7,369 nucleotides of DNA from Acetomicrobium sp. UBA3949 (GCA_002385485.1 DGDP01000145.1:1-7369); one strand, 5' to 3'; positions 1-5,681 are shown, counted from the stretch's first letter. Made by a program: numbers and translations. The notes: generated by a model from the sequence alone, not told the origin.

Positions 1-90
1 CATGATCTACCAGGGGTGGGCAGACATGGTGGGATTTTTAAAAACTGATCATTAAAACGAATACAACGATGGCTCTCCGTCAGCATGAGC

Positions 91-130
91 AAAAAACTTA
101 AAGGCAAAGAAGCATTACCACTTCTCTGCC
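91..130 (-). terminator. Rho-independent terminator of the McrB-like/DUF2357 operon
   Basis: Read on the minus strand, GGCAGAGAAG (130-121) pairs with CTTCTTTGCC (112-103). This gives a 10-bp stem with one G-U pair and an 8-nt loop. It is followed by TTTAAG and then six T (96-91). It starts 13 nt after the stop codon of the McrB-like gene, so it most likely ends that transcript and shows that the gene's 3' end is natural. The T-tract is interrupted by AAG, so strength is uncertain. Confidence 0.6.
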
Positions 131-142
131 CGTTTAATCATT

Positions 143-2242
143 TTATAGAAAACTAGCGAAGCCGTTTGTGCTGAGTTTGTACAGCATCTCAAAAAGCTTA
201 CAGGCAGTATGGGGGTATTTTGCGGTATATTCGTTCCCTGATATCTTCAGCTTGGGCACTCCAGAGCTTTTATCCACTTCTAAAACAGGCATCTCTAAAA
301 TGTCCAAATCGTTGCCTTTCAGTTGTAATTTTTTAGTCTTATCGGAGTACACGATCTTTTGTTGTTGCTGTTGCTGACCCGCCGTTTCTACCTTGCAAAA
401 CTCGCTGATCAACTTCATTATCGGGACCTCGAGCGCCTGTTTTGTCCCGTGAAACTTGGGGAGGATTTTCATTCTGACGGCTAGGTCAAAGGCTTCTTCG
501 CAACCTGAGAATTCCTCAATATCAAGTCCGTCAATCTCGATAAGATTATTATTGCCAGCGCCGGCAGGCTTTTTCCCTACATAAATGCCATACTTGGCAT
601 TACTAGTAAACATCATTACTTCATTGTAAACCCTATTGCCGAAGTGCAGAGAGTATAGCTTCAAAATGTCGCTTATCTTTATTAATTCACCGTCATATTT
701 ACTATCAATTTCCAGAAAGAGTTTAATATATTCTAAGTCGATCTTGGCGTAATTGAAACCTCTGGTGAAGTCATCAACAATTAACAGCGTCTGCTCTTGT
801 TGTTTGTTGGACAGGAGGTGGTCCTTGTAGTCTCCTATATTCGAGTCGAACTCCAGGGTAAAAACCCTGTCGAGCACCTTGGGCGAAAACATGTGGGTGG
901 TTTCGTCTATATTTACGGTGCCCACGAAATACAGGTTGGGCGGGATGTAAAGCTTTTGAGGGATCTTGTTTTTCTTCTTACTTGTTATCTTGTTTTTTCT
1001 GTCGCTTGTTATGTCGTTTTCGCTATAAAGAAGTATCGGCGCCGAATAAAAGCCTTTAATCGCGTTACTTCCCCCATCGCCTAAGCTCAGGTTTTTTCTC
1101 ATCTCTTTTAGCTTGTCTTTATTGTTTTTAATGTATTCCTCATCTATTTTCCTGCTTTCCAAAACGCTCAAGAAGTCAGCGAAATAATACTCCACCCTCG
1201 CGAGGTTCATCTCGTCAAGAAGCACAAAGTACGGGCGAGCGTGCTTTCTCTCTCCATTTTTGCCTCCCTCAGCCTTTACCTCATTCTCTTTCTCAACTTT
1301 TTTGGCTTTTATGTATTCGCGCTGGGCTTCTAAAATAAAGTCGAGCAATTCCGTAGAGTGGTAAGATTCGTCGAGAGGATTATAGTAGCCGATGAGAGAC
1401 TTGCTGTCTCGAAAATCAGGACGTATAGGGAGGAACAAAGAGGGAATTTCTACCTTTTTTAGTATTAGCTTTGGTGCCGCGTTGGACAGACCGAACAAGC
1501 TATCACTCAGTTTGTTAATCTCATCTTTATCAAATATATACATCCATGCATCCGGATTGAAAATGAAGGCAAAAATTTTTCTTACTGGAAGGCTGAAAGC
1601 GTCAAACAGGCTGCAGTTACTTATTATGGGCAGGAAATTGCCAGCTTCAGCAAGTTTTTTAATACTATAAATATCATCATTAAGTTTTTTGAGTTTATCA
1701 GTATTATTTGCCAAATTATTTAAACTGATATTATAAACAAAATCACCATTGTCGGAAAAATATTCTTTGTTAAAAATACCAAAAATATTAGCATACATTT
1801 GTACTTCATCGTCGCTATATTGACTAGGGCTAGATTTGTTCTCAATTTGTATGCCTTTTAAGCCAAGATATTTACGACATAACTGCGATAATATAAGTGG
1901 GTGTGGCTTATTTTCACTTCCTCTCTCTCTGAATCCTAAATCAAAAACTATACCTCCATGATAATGCCAATCAATTTTGGTTAATGATTTATCGTTTATC
2001 TTAGTTTCACGATCCCGATATTGTTTTGCTTTAAAGATATTGATGCTATCTACTAATGATGCGTCAAGCTTTGCCTCAGGAAGCTTAAGCCGGTAAAAAT
2101 TGTCAACAAGCTCGTCAAAAATCCTTGTCTTTCCGGTCCCGGAAAGGCCCGCGAGGATCACGAAGCCCTTGGTCTTTAGCGCGTTATAAAACGCCTTTTC
2201 CTGATATTCGTCCAGCATTAAATTCGGAAACAGCCTGCCCAT
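143..2242 (-). CDS. McrB-type AAA+ NTPase (restriction/defence motor subunit)
   Basis: 699-residue AAA+ NTPase of the McrB branch, expected to power a partner nuclease by GTP or ATP hydrolysis in the cytoplasm. Visible motifs: Walker A GLSGTGKT at 32-39; conserved RPDFRDSKSLIGYYNPL at about 274-290; Walker B with the McrB-like LLDEMNLARVEYYFADFL at 341-358; sensor segment VGTVNIDETTH at 440-450, with a candidate arginine finger R459 in LDRVF. The N-terminus reaches Walker A within 31 residues, so the DNA-binding domain of E. coli McrB is absent. About 200 residues (roughly 53-262) are inserted between the Walker A helix and the RPDF segment. A six-glutamine run lies at 623-628 and an 8-residue tandem repeat at about 411-426. 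I chose the ATG at 2242 because GAGGGGGA precedes it at good spacing and it follows the upstream stop by 13 nt. An ATG at 2278 in the same frame would overlap the upstream gene and has no such site. Motor assignment is firm; defence role and nucleotide preference are inferred. Confidence 0.85.
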   Translation of the reverse strand: MGRLFPNLMLDEYQEKAFYNALKTKGFVILAGLSGTGKTRIFDELVDNFYRLKLPEAKLDASLVDSINIFKAKQYRDRETKINDKSLTKIDWHYHGGIVFDLGFRERGSENKPHPLILSQLCRKYLGLKGIQIENKSSPSQYSDDEVQMYANIFGIFNKEYFSDNGDFVYNISLNNLANNTDKLKKLNDDIYSIKKLAEAGNFLPIISNCSLFDAFSLPVRKIFAFIFNPDAWMYIFDKDEINKLSDSLFGLSNAAPKLILKKVEIPSLFLPIRPDFRDSKSLIGYYNPLDESYHSTELLDFILEAQREYIKAKKVEKENEVKAEGGKNGERKHARPYFVLLDEMNLARVEYYFADFLSVLESRKIDEEYIKNNKDKLKEMRKNLSLGDGGSNAIKGFYSAPILLYSENDITSDRKNKITSKKKNKIPQKLYIPPNLYFVGTVNIDETTHMFSPKVLDRVFTLEFDSNIGDYKDHLLSNKQQEQTLLIVDDFTRGFNYAKIDLEYIKLFLEIDSKYDGELIKISDILKLYSLHFGNRVYNEVMMFTSNAKYGIYVGKKPAGAGNNNLIEIDGLDIEEFSGCEEAFDLAVRMKILPKFHGTKQALEVPIMKLISEFCKVETAGQQQQQQKIVYSDKTKKLQLKGNDLDILEMPVLEVDKSSGVPKLKISGNEYTAKYPHTACKLFEMLYKLSTNGFASFL
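359..376 (-). repeat. CAG/CAA tract encoding six glutamines
   Basis: Six consecutive Gln codons (CAG CAA CAG CAA CAA CAA on the coding strand) encode residues 623-628 of the McrB-like protein. They sit at the junction between the AAA+ part and the small C-terminal region. The tract is probably a flexible linker. It is a short triplet repeat that could change length in whole codons. Confidence 0.7.
963..1010 (-). repeat. Two tandem copies of a 24-bp unit inside the McrB-like gene
   Basis: Positions 963-986 and 987-1010 match at 19 of 24 bases and keep the frame. They encode the adjacent octapeptides TSKKKNKI and TSDRKNKI in a lysine-rich loop between Walker B and the sensor segment. The first few bases of a third, diverged copy follow at 1011. 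This looks like in-frame slippage in a surface loop. Confidence 0.65.
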
Positions 2243-2247
2243 CTTTA

Positions 2248-2255
2248 TCCCCCTC
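2248..2255 (-). promoter_or_regulatory. Shine-Dalgarno site that fixes the McrB-like start
   Basis: GAGGGGGA on the minus strand begins immediately after the stop of the DUF2357 gene (TAA, 2258-2256) and lies 5 nt before the ATG at 2242. It favours the 699-residue reading over a start at 2278, and implies co-transcription with separate initiation rather than overlapping genes. Confidence 0.7.
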
Positions 2256-3908
2256 TTATTCTGGTAACTCAATTTCAATATAGCCCATCAATTGGTTATC
2301 TTCGCTCATGTTGATATCAATTTCACCGCAAGTCATCTTCAACACATCTTTTAAGTCGTTTATTTTCTTTTCTTTGAACATATGGGTAAACGATAGCACT
2401 TTGCCTTTGGGCTTATTTTGTTTTTTGTGTTTGTTTTGTTTTCCGGTGGATTCCTCAAGGCACGCCGCGATCACCACATTAGATACCGTGGTAAGATACT
2501 TGCTCAAGTCTCCTGTGGGGACATTCTCCTTGACCATAAATTTCGCGTCTATGACGAAGCGTTTTTCGCCCTCGATCAAAAAATCAGGTATTAGCTTTTC
2601 CTTTTTTACCAAATTAACCTTTATCTCAGGCTGATATAACACCCTTACACTTCGTTCGTCCTTTGAAAAACAAAGGCTCAGGGAATCGCGCTCCACGTAT
2701 TTCTCCGTTTCGCTTTGTTTATTGCCGCTTTCGAGCTTATCCTTGCGTTTATATCCCATACGTTTGAATTCCCCGATAATTTTCGAAAGCACGTAATACT
2801 CCCACAGCAAGTCCATCCTCTTTAACTCAAAGGCCATCTCGAGGGATGTTATAAAAGAGGGGACATAAGACATCCCGAGCAGCCTCCAAATATTGAGCAG
2901 CTCCTTGTATCCCGGCTGTTTTATCAAAACCTGAGAATTTGACGGATTTACGTTTAAATTGCCCACTCCATTGAAGATCCACCCCGAAAGCACTTGCTCG
3001 ATTTCGCTCTTGAGATGGCTTAATGTTTTTCTCTTGTTTTCCATATCCTCTTTCTTGTTTTTCGTGCTCTCGGCCGCGATTGTGTCGTTGATATATTTGT
3101 CGCATTTATCAATCGCTTTTATCAGGATCCGCAAAACGAGCTTTACAAACCTGTTTTCGAGGGTGTCGAAGGTTTCTTCGGGCGTATACTGCAAAACTTC
3201 GGCTGGCGCGTAGGCCCCTCCTATGCACCCCCCCGGAAATTTACGCCAGTGCTGCGGCGAGCATACGATATCGATGAGCGTGTCTCCGTCCACGTAGCTT
3301 ACTTCGTCAAACCTCTTTGGCGATTTGGTATCGATTAGCATGCGGTGGGGGCGAGCGAGGATGTGGTGGATAGCGCCGATTATTTCCTCTTTTTTGTTGA
3401 GCAACAGAAGGAGCGTGAACAAAGGGTGCTCCTCAAACGCGTTTTCCCTTACATCCGAGACCGTGGGAGAAATGATCGCGAAGGGCAGATAAAGCCCGTT
3501 TATTATCTCGATCGCAAACTTTTCAAACAGCACGTCGTAGTTCCTCGCGATATCATCACACTGGAACACGGCGTTGCAGTTTTCGCATGGTTTACGCGGT
3601 TTACTTGCACTGCTGCATTTATCTTTATCACAGAGATTGGCGCTTTTTTTGACTTTTTCGTGAATAACCAAAACCCTCTTGGGTTTGTTGTTGTCGTAAT
3701 AATTGAAATAACCTGTGTAATTTCCGAAATATATTATATAATTGTTTTTTTCAGTTTCAATGTGAATGTATTCTTTACTTCCTATCTTTTCATACTTTTT
3801 AATTATTTTTTCATTATTAATATTTTTGGGAATTACCAAAGGCCTATAATATTTACCCTTGTCCTTTTGTTCTTTGTATACCGAAAGATGTATTTCTGTA
3901 GGTGACAT
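2256..3908 (-). CDS. DUF2357-type protein with C-terminal PD-(D/E)XK nuclease domain (McrC-like partner)
   Basis: 550 residues; the likely nuclease/effector partner of the McrB-like NTPase encoded 13 nt downstream. The central region (about 120-370), with segments such as CSPQHWRKFPGG and YTPEETFDTLENRFVK, reads as a DUF2357 (PF09823) protein. The C-terminus has the PD-(D/E)XK core: PDF at 441-443 and DAK at 454-456, with E370 (LLWEYY) a possible upstream acidic residue. In known McrBC systems the McrC-type subunit joins the motor ring and cuts DNA; that role is inferred here. Five cysteines (C93, C98, C108, C111, C117) form a possible zinc site near the N-terminus. A basic low-complexity linker (about 490-503, rich in K, Q, N) lies after the nuclease core. 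The ATG at 3908 is the first possible start in frame (in-frame stop 9 nt upstream), but no clear Shine-Dalgarno sequence precedes it. The first 85 or so codons are markedly AT-rich compared with the middle of the gene. Family call good; substrate unknown. Confidence 0.8.
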   Translation of the reverse strand: MSPTEIHLSVYKEQKDKGKYYRPLVIPKNINNEKIIKKYEKIGSKEYIHIETEKNNYIIYFGNYTGYFNYYDNNKPKRVLVIHEKVKKSANLCDKDKCSSASKPRKPCENCNAVFQCDDIARNYDVLFEKFAIEIINGLYLPFAIISPTVSDVRENAFEEHPLFTLLLLLNKKEEIIGAIHHILARPHRMLIDTKSPKRFDEVSYVDGDTLIDIVCSPQHWRKFPGGCIGGAYAPAEVLQYTPEETFDTLENRFVKLVLRILIKAIDKCDKYINDTIAAESTKNKKEDMENKRKTLSHLKSEIEQVLSGWIFNGVGNLNVNPSNSQVLIKQPGYKELLNIWRLLGMSYVPSFITSLEMAFELKRMDLLWEYYVLSKIIGEFKRMGYKRKDKLESGNKQSETEKYVERDSLSLCFSKDERSVRVLYQPEIKVNLVKKEKLIPDFLIEGEKRFVIDAKFMVKENVPTGDLSKYLTTVSNVVIAACLEESTGKQNKHKKQNKPKGKVLSFTHMFKEKKINDLKDVLKMTCGEIDINMSEDNQLMGYIEIELPE

Positions 3909-4034
3909 ACTTAATCACATTCTTTCAAGAAAGTTGCAAGACCACAAAAACCAATTATGCAATTACGAGAAGTAATTCCTACACATCCCAAAAGTTGCTA
4001 AACCGAATTAATTATTACAAGCATTGCTTTTAGC

Positions 4035-4063
4035 ATGATAGCTAAATAATAGTAATTTGTCAA
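4035..4063 (-). promoter_or_regulatory. Sigma-70-type promoter for the DUF2357/McrB-like operon
   Basis: On the minus strand, TTGACA (4063-4058) and TATCAT (4040-4035) are separated by exactly 17 nt. That is a perfect -35 and a 5-of-6 -10. The predicted start near 4028 leaves a leader of about 120 nt before the ATG at 3908. This is the strongest promoter match in the window and is correctly oriented for the operon. Confidence 0.7.
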
Positions 4064-4075
4064 TAAAGGAGGCTG

Positions 4076-4102
4076 CTGAAAAGGTATTTAATCCTTTTGC
4101 AG
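4076..4102. repeat. Inverted repeat just upstream of the operon promoter
   Basis: CTGAAAAGG (4076-4084) faces CCTTTTGCAG (4093-4102) across an 8-nt gap. Apart from one unpaired base, the arms are complementary over 9 bp. It ends about 13 nt upstream of the operon's -35 box. It could be an operator or a weak terminator for the TPR gene transcript, though there is no proper T-tract on the minus strand. Function unknown. Confidence 0.45.
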
Positions 4103-4294
4103 ATGAACTACAATTTCAATTAAGTTAATCGAAGCCAAACTAGGTTATACTCAGCATTCTTTTGCGATATTCTCAGTTAATAATATAATGTATACCTACC
4201 TTTCAGCGAGTTCTAAAGAAAATTTCTTTGATTAGCACACAAAAATTGCAAGAAATTAAGTATAATCCAACCCTACAAACTGAGTGGAAAAGAT

Positions 4295-5155
4295 TTAATT
4301 CACCCAATTGTTTTTGTAAGCTTCTTTCAACCTTTCGGTATATTGATCAAATGGGAATTCTCGTTCCATATATTCTATTACTTCTTTTGCCTTATCTTTC
4401 TTGCCGATAGTTATGTACACTCGACCTTGATTATAAAAATTAATGGGTTCATCAGGATCAAAACGACACGCCTCATCGAAATACTTTAAGGCTAAATCGT
4501 AGTTCTTAAAATAATCCTCGCATGCTCCCAAGGCACTTAAGGCATCAGCATTTTCGGGATCTATATCGAGGGCTTTTTTCGAAAGCTCCTTTGCCCTAGC
4601 ATAGTTCTTATTAAAGTATTCTGCTTCAGCCTGCTTAATCATTTTAGCAACCTCGGGATCAGTTTTTTTATGAGAAACGATGACTGGATTGATAAAGGCA
4701 AGAACATCATACATATCGTTAGGATCGCTATACTCGCCAATGTAAATACCTCGAATAACAATTTGATCTCTTTCTTGCACGTCGGCAAATTCCGCTAAGC
4801 GATCGTTTGAAAAAAGAAATTCCAAATGAGTGCCAGCTAAAGATTCTTTTGTATTCATATATCCACTTAAAACGACAACCCTCATATCGGAGTAACCTAG
4901 TATATGTTCCCTTCTGCGTGTAAATCTCACTTTCCCGCGAATTTCCATAGGTCTTCCGTAATATTTAGCCTCATGTCTCAAGCCTTCGTTTAGAAAACTA
5001 AGCGTAAAATCCTTTGCCGATATTTGCTCAAGCTCACATTGCTTTAATTCATCAAGCTTCATATATGTCGATCCCTCTAATAAAGCTACATTTAAAAGTA
5101 CAACTAGTGATACAAAGAACATTAGCACCCCGATCCTCTTACCTAAACAACACAT
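4295..5155 (-). CDS. Exported or membrane-anchored protein with OB-fold-like domain and TPR repeats
   Basis: 286 residues. A basic N-terminus followed by a hydrophobic stretch (about 8-26) looks like a signal peptide or anchor; there is no typical lipobox. Residues about 50-160 resemble the tRNA_anti-like OB-fold family (PF12869). They include YYGRPMEIRGKV at 65-76, VVVLSGY at 93-99, and QIVIRGIYIGEY at 131-142 followed by FINPVIV. Three TPR-like units follow at about 167-200, 201-234 and 235-268, with typical spacing (ALDIDPENADALSALG; NYDLALKYFDEACRFDPDE). TPRs imply protein binding outside the membrane; the partner is not evident. I chose the ATG at 5155 because AGGAGG lies 8 nt upstream; a TTG one codon earlier (5158) is possible but less well placed. 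It has its own promoter and 386 bp separates it from the operon, so I do not assign it to the defence system. Domain calls come from reading the sequence, not a search. Confidence 0.75.
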   Translation of the reverse strand: MCCLGKRIGVLMFFVSLVVLLNVALLEGSTYMKLDELKQCELEQISAKDFTLSFLNEGLRHEAKYYGRPMEIRGKVRFTRRREHILGYSDMRVVVLSGYMNTKESLAGTHLEFLFSNDRLAEFADVQERDQIVIRGIYIGEYSDPNDMYDVLAFINPVIVSHKKTDPEVAKMIKQAEAEYFNKNYARAKELSKKALDIDPENADALSALGACEDYFKNYDLALKYFDEACRFDPDEPINFYNQGRVYITIGKKDKAKEVIEYMEREFPFDQYTERLKEAYKNNWVN

Positions 5156-5163
5156 CAAACTCG

Positions 5164-5169
5164 CCTCCT
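5164..5169 (-). promoter_or_regulatory. Shine-Dalgarno site of the OB/TPR gene
   Basis: A perfect AGGAGG on the minus strand lies 8 nt before ATG 5155 and 5 nt before the alternative TTG 5158. The spacing favours the ATG. Confidence 0.75.
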
Positions 5170-5217
5170 ATCATACATTTCAGGCAACCCATCTGATCAT
5201 TTAACTAGCTTGTTTTT

Positions 5218-5245
5218 ATTATAAGAAATTTTTGGCTTGAGTCTA
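5218..5245 (-). promoter_or_regulatory. Probable promoter of the OB/TPR gene
   Basis: Minus strand: a perfect TATAAT (5223-5218) with TAGACT (5245-5240) 16 nt upstream, a 4-of-6 match to the -35 box. The predicted start near 5211 gives a leader of about 55 nt. It overlaps the plus-strand -35 at 5237-5242, so the two divergent promoters may interfere. Confidence 0.5.
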
Positions 5246-5265
5246 ATTTCTTTCGGCTCTATAAT
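5237..5265 (+). promoter_or_regulatory. Hybrid promoter across the ISL3 left end
   Basis: TTGAGT (5237-5242, host side) and TATAAT (5260-5265, inside the ISL3 terminus) are 17 nt apart. The -10 belongs to the element and the -35 to the flanking DNA, so it would have formed on insertion. Its transcript starts near 5272 and would include the whole start-codon hairpin of the transposase. Confidence 0.45.
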
Positions 5266-5268
5266 CTT

Positions 5269-5298
5269 TTGTGTGGAATTTGACACAAAAAATATAAT
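5269..5298 (+). promoter_or_regulatory. Internal promoter of the ISL3 transposase gene
   Basis: TATAAT at 5293-5298 with TTGTGT at 5269-5274 (18-nt spacer) predicts a start near 5305. A perfect TTGACA at 5280-5285 also exists, but its properly spaced -10 (TAAGAA, 5304-5309) is poor. Either start falls within or just after the left arm of the hairpin at 5297-5348. Confidence 0.45.
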
Positions 5299-5348
5299 GG
5301 TGGTAAGAACCAACCAACCCCATTAAGAAAGGAGGCTCTTACCACCAT
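5297..5348 (+). promoter_or_regulatory. 12-bp stem-loop occluding the transposase start codon
   Basis: ATGGTGGTAAGA (5297-5308) and TCTTACCACCAT (5337-5348) are perfect reverse complements. The last two stem bases are the A and T of the start codon (5347-5349). The Shine-Dalgarno GGAGG (5331-5335) sits in the 28-nt loop. In RNA read from outside, the stem should block initiation. RNA starting near 5305 lacks most of the left arm and cannot form it. This is the arrangement known from IS10 and IS50 for protection against readthrough transcription. Confidence 0.6.
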
Positions 5349-5649
5349 GGCCAAAGGCCATAAATATTGTATCAACAATTTGCTCAGGCTAGAAGATATA
5401 AGGGTAACAGAAGTAGTAGAGGAGGTAGATGAAGACGTCGTAGTAATTAAAGTTCAGCCAAGAAAGGAGAAGGAGATCTTCTGTCCTCACTGCGGCTCAA
5501 AGCATCTTTACAGACACGGCCATGCAAGACCAAGAAAGGTGCTGCATGCTTGCATCTGCGGCAAGAGGATATACCTAAAGATACAGGGACTGCAAAGATT
5601 GAAGTGTAAGCATTGCGGTCGTACCTTCACCCAACAGCTTGAGATCTGA
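5347..5649 (+). pseudogene. ISL3-family transposase, N-terminal 100 codons only
   Basis: The protein begins at an ATG behind AAAGGAGG and reads as the ISL3 transposase N-terminus. The zf-ISL3 zinc ribbon is visible: CPHCGS at 46-51, YRHGHARPRK at 55-64, GKRIYLKIQ at 72-80 and CKHCGRTFTQ at 87-96. Family members are several hundred residues long; here the DDE catalytic domain is gone. The last element codon is Ile100 (ATC, 5644-5646), and the TGA stop is the first three bases of the IS3 left terminus. The remaining fragment could still make a small zinc-ribbon DNA-binding protein, but it cannot transpose the element. Confidence 0.85.
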
Positions 5650-5681
5650 CCCTCCCCTTCTTTGCAGGACACGAAGTTAAG
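5647..5681 (+). repeat. IS3-element left inverted repeat
   Basis: It starts TGACCCTCCCC and runs to GGACACGAAGTTAAG. The inner 15 bases match the reverse complement of the right end at 13 of 15 positions, and the outer TG...TCCCC also agrees. It supplies the TGA that ends the ISL3 reading frame. Confidence 0.75.

Larger units (their letters stand above)
3909..4294. other. Intergenic region between the TPR gene and the nuclease/NTPase operon
   Basis: This 386-bp AT-rich stretch has no convincing gene. It holds the operon promoter (4035-4063, minus strand) and a leader of about 120 nt. The leader contains a hairpin (AATTAC/GTAATT, 3961-3977) and two imperfect copies of a CACAT...AAGTTGC element (3916-3943 and 3982-4004). 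Further right are an inverted repeat (4076-4102) and a 15-nt AT-rich mirror-complement (AAAGAAA-A-TTTCTTT, 4215-4229) behind the TPR gene. A TTGCGA-16-TATAAT match on the plus strand (4162-4189) has no gene after it. I see no clear terminator for the TPR gene. Confidence 0.6.
5255..5646 (+). mobile_element. Left end of an ISL3-family insertion sequence (truncated)
   Basis: GGCTCT at 5255, followed by a TTTGTGT/GACACA-rich terminus, fits the GGCTCT-type ends of ISL3 elements. The reading frame behind it is an ISL3 transposase N-terminus. An 8-bp inverted repeat, TTTTGTGT (5267-5274) / ACACAAAA (5283-5290), lies just inside and may be a transposase-binding site. The element is cut at 5646/5647 by an IS3-family element. 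I find no matching right terminus (AGAGCC) between 6916 and the window end. The 8-bp target duplicate cannot be checked because the right end is missing. Confidence 0.65.

Noticed and set aside
1..90. Short open frame and GGGGTGG...GGTGGGA text that recalls the ends of IS21-type elements
   Set aside because: Too short and without a terminal repeat or transposase in view. It lies beyond the operon terminator, and nothing firm can be said.
797..1084. Plus-strand open frames opposite the McrB-like gene
   Set aside because: They run against conserved AAA+ motifs on the minus strand and have no recognisable product.
2243..2278. Upstream ATG at 2278 giving a 711-residue McrB-like protein overlapping the nuclease gene
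   Set aside because: The ATG at 2242 has GAGGGGGA at good spacing and starts just after the upstream stop; 2278 lacks such a site.
3345..3905. Long open frame (186 codons) on the plus strand opposite the nuclease gene
   Set aside because: It is antisense to a well-supported family protein, has no family features, and its phenylalanine- and valine-rich content is what the reverse of AT-rich coding DNA gives.
3909..3995. Minus-strand frame of about 28 codons in the leader (ends LATFLKECD), stopping just before the nuclease ATG
   Set aside because: No ATG or Shine-Dalgarno site starts it. It is more likely chance than a leader peptide.
3916..4004. Possible CRISPR-like repeat pair in the leader
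   Set aside because: Only two imperfect copies of different length with no regular spacer; no cas gene in the window.
4058..4126. Plus-strand frame reading KEAAEKVFNPFADELQFQLS then stop
   Set aside because: It looks protein-like but is about 20 codons with no good start, and overlaps the minus-strand promoter and inverted repeat.
4162..4189. TTGCGA-16-TATAAT promoter-like match on the plus strand
   Set aside because: No plus-strand gene follows; such matches are frequent in AT-rich DNA.
4215..4229. AAAGAAA-A-TTTCTTT as a terminator of the OB/TPR gene
   Set aside because: A one-base loop and an all-A/T stem cannot form a normal terminator hairpin.
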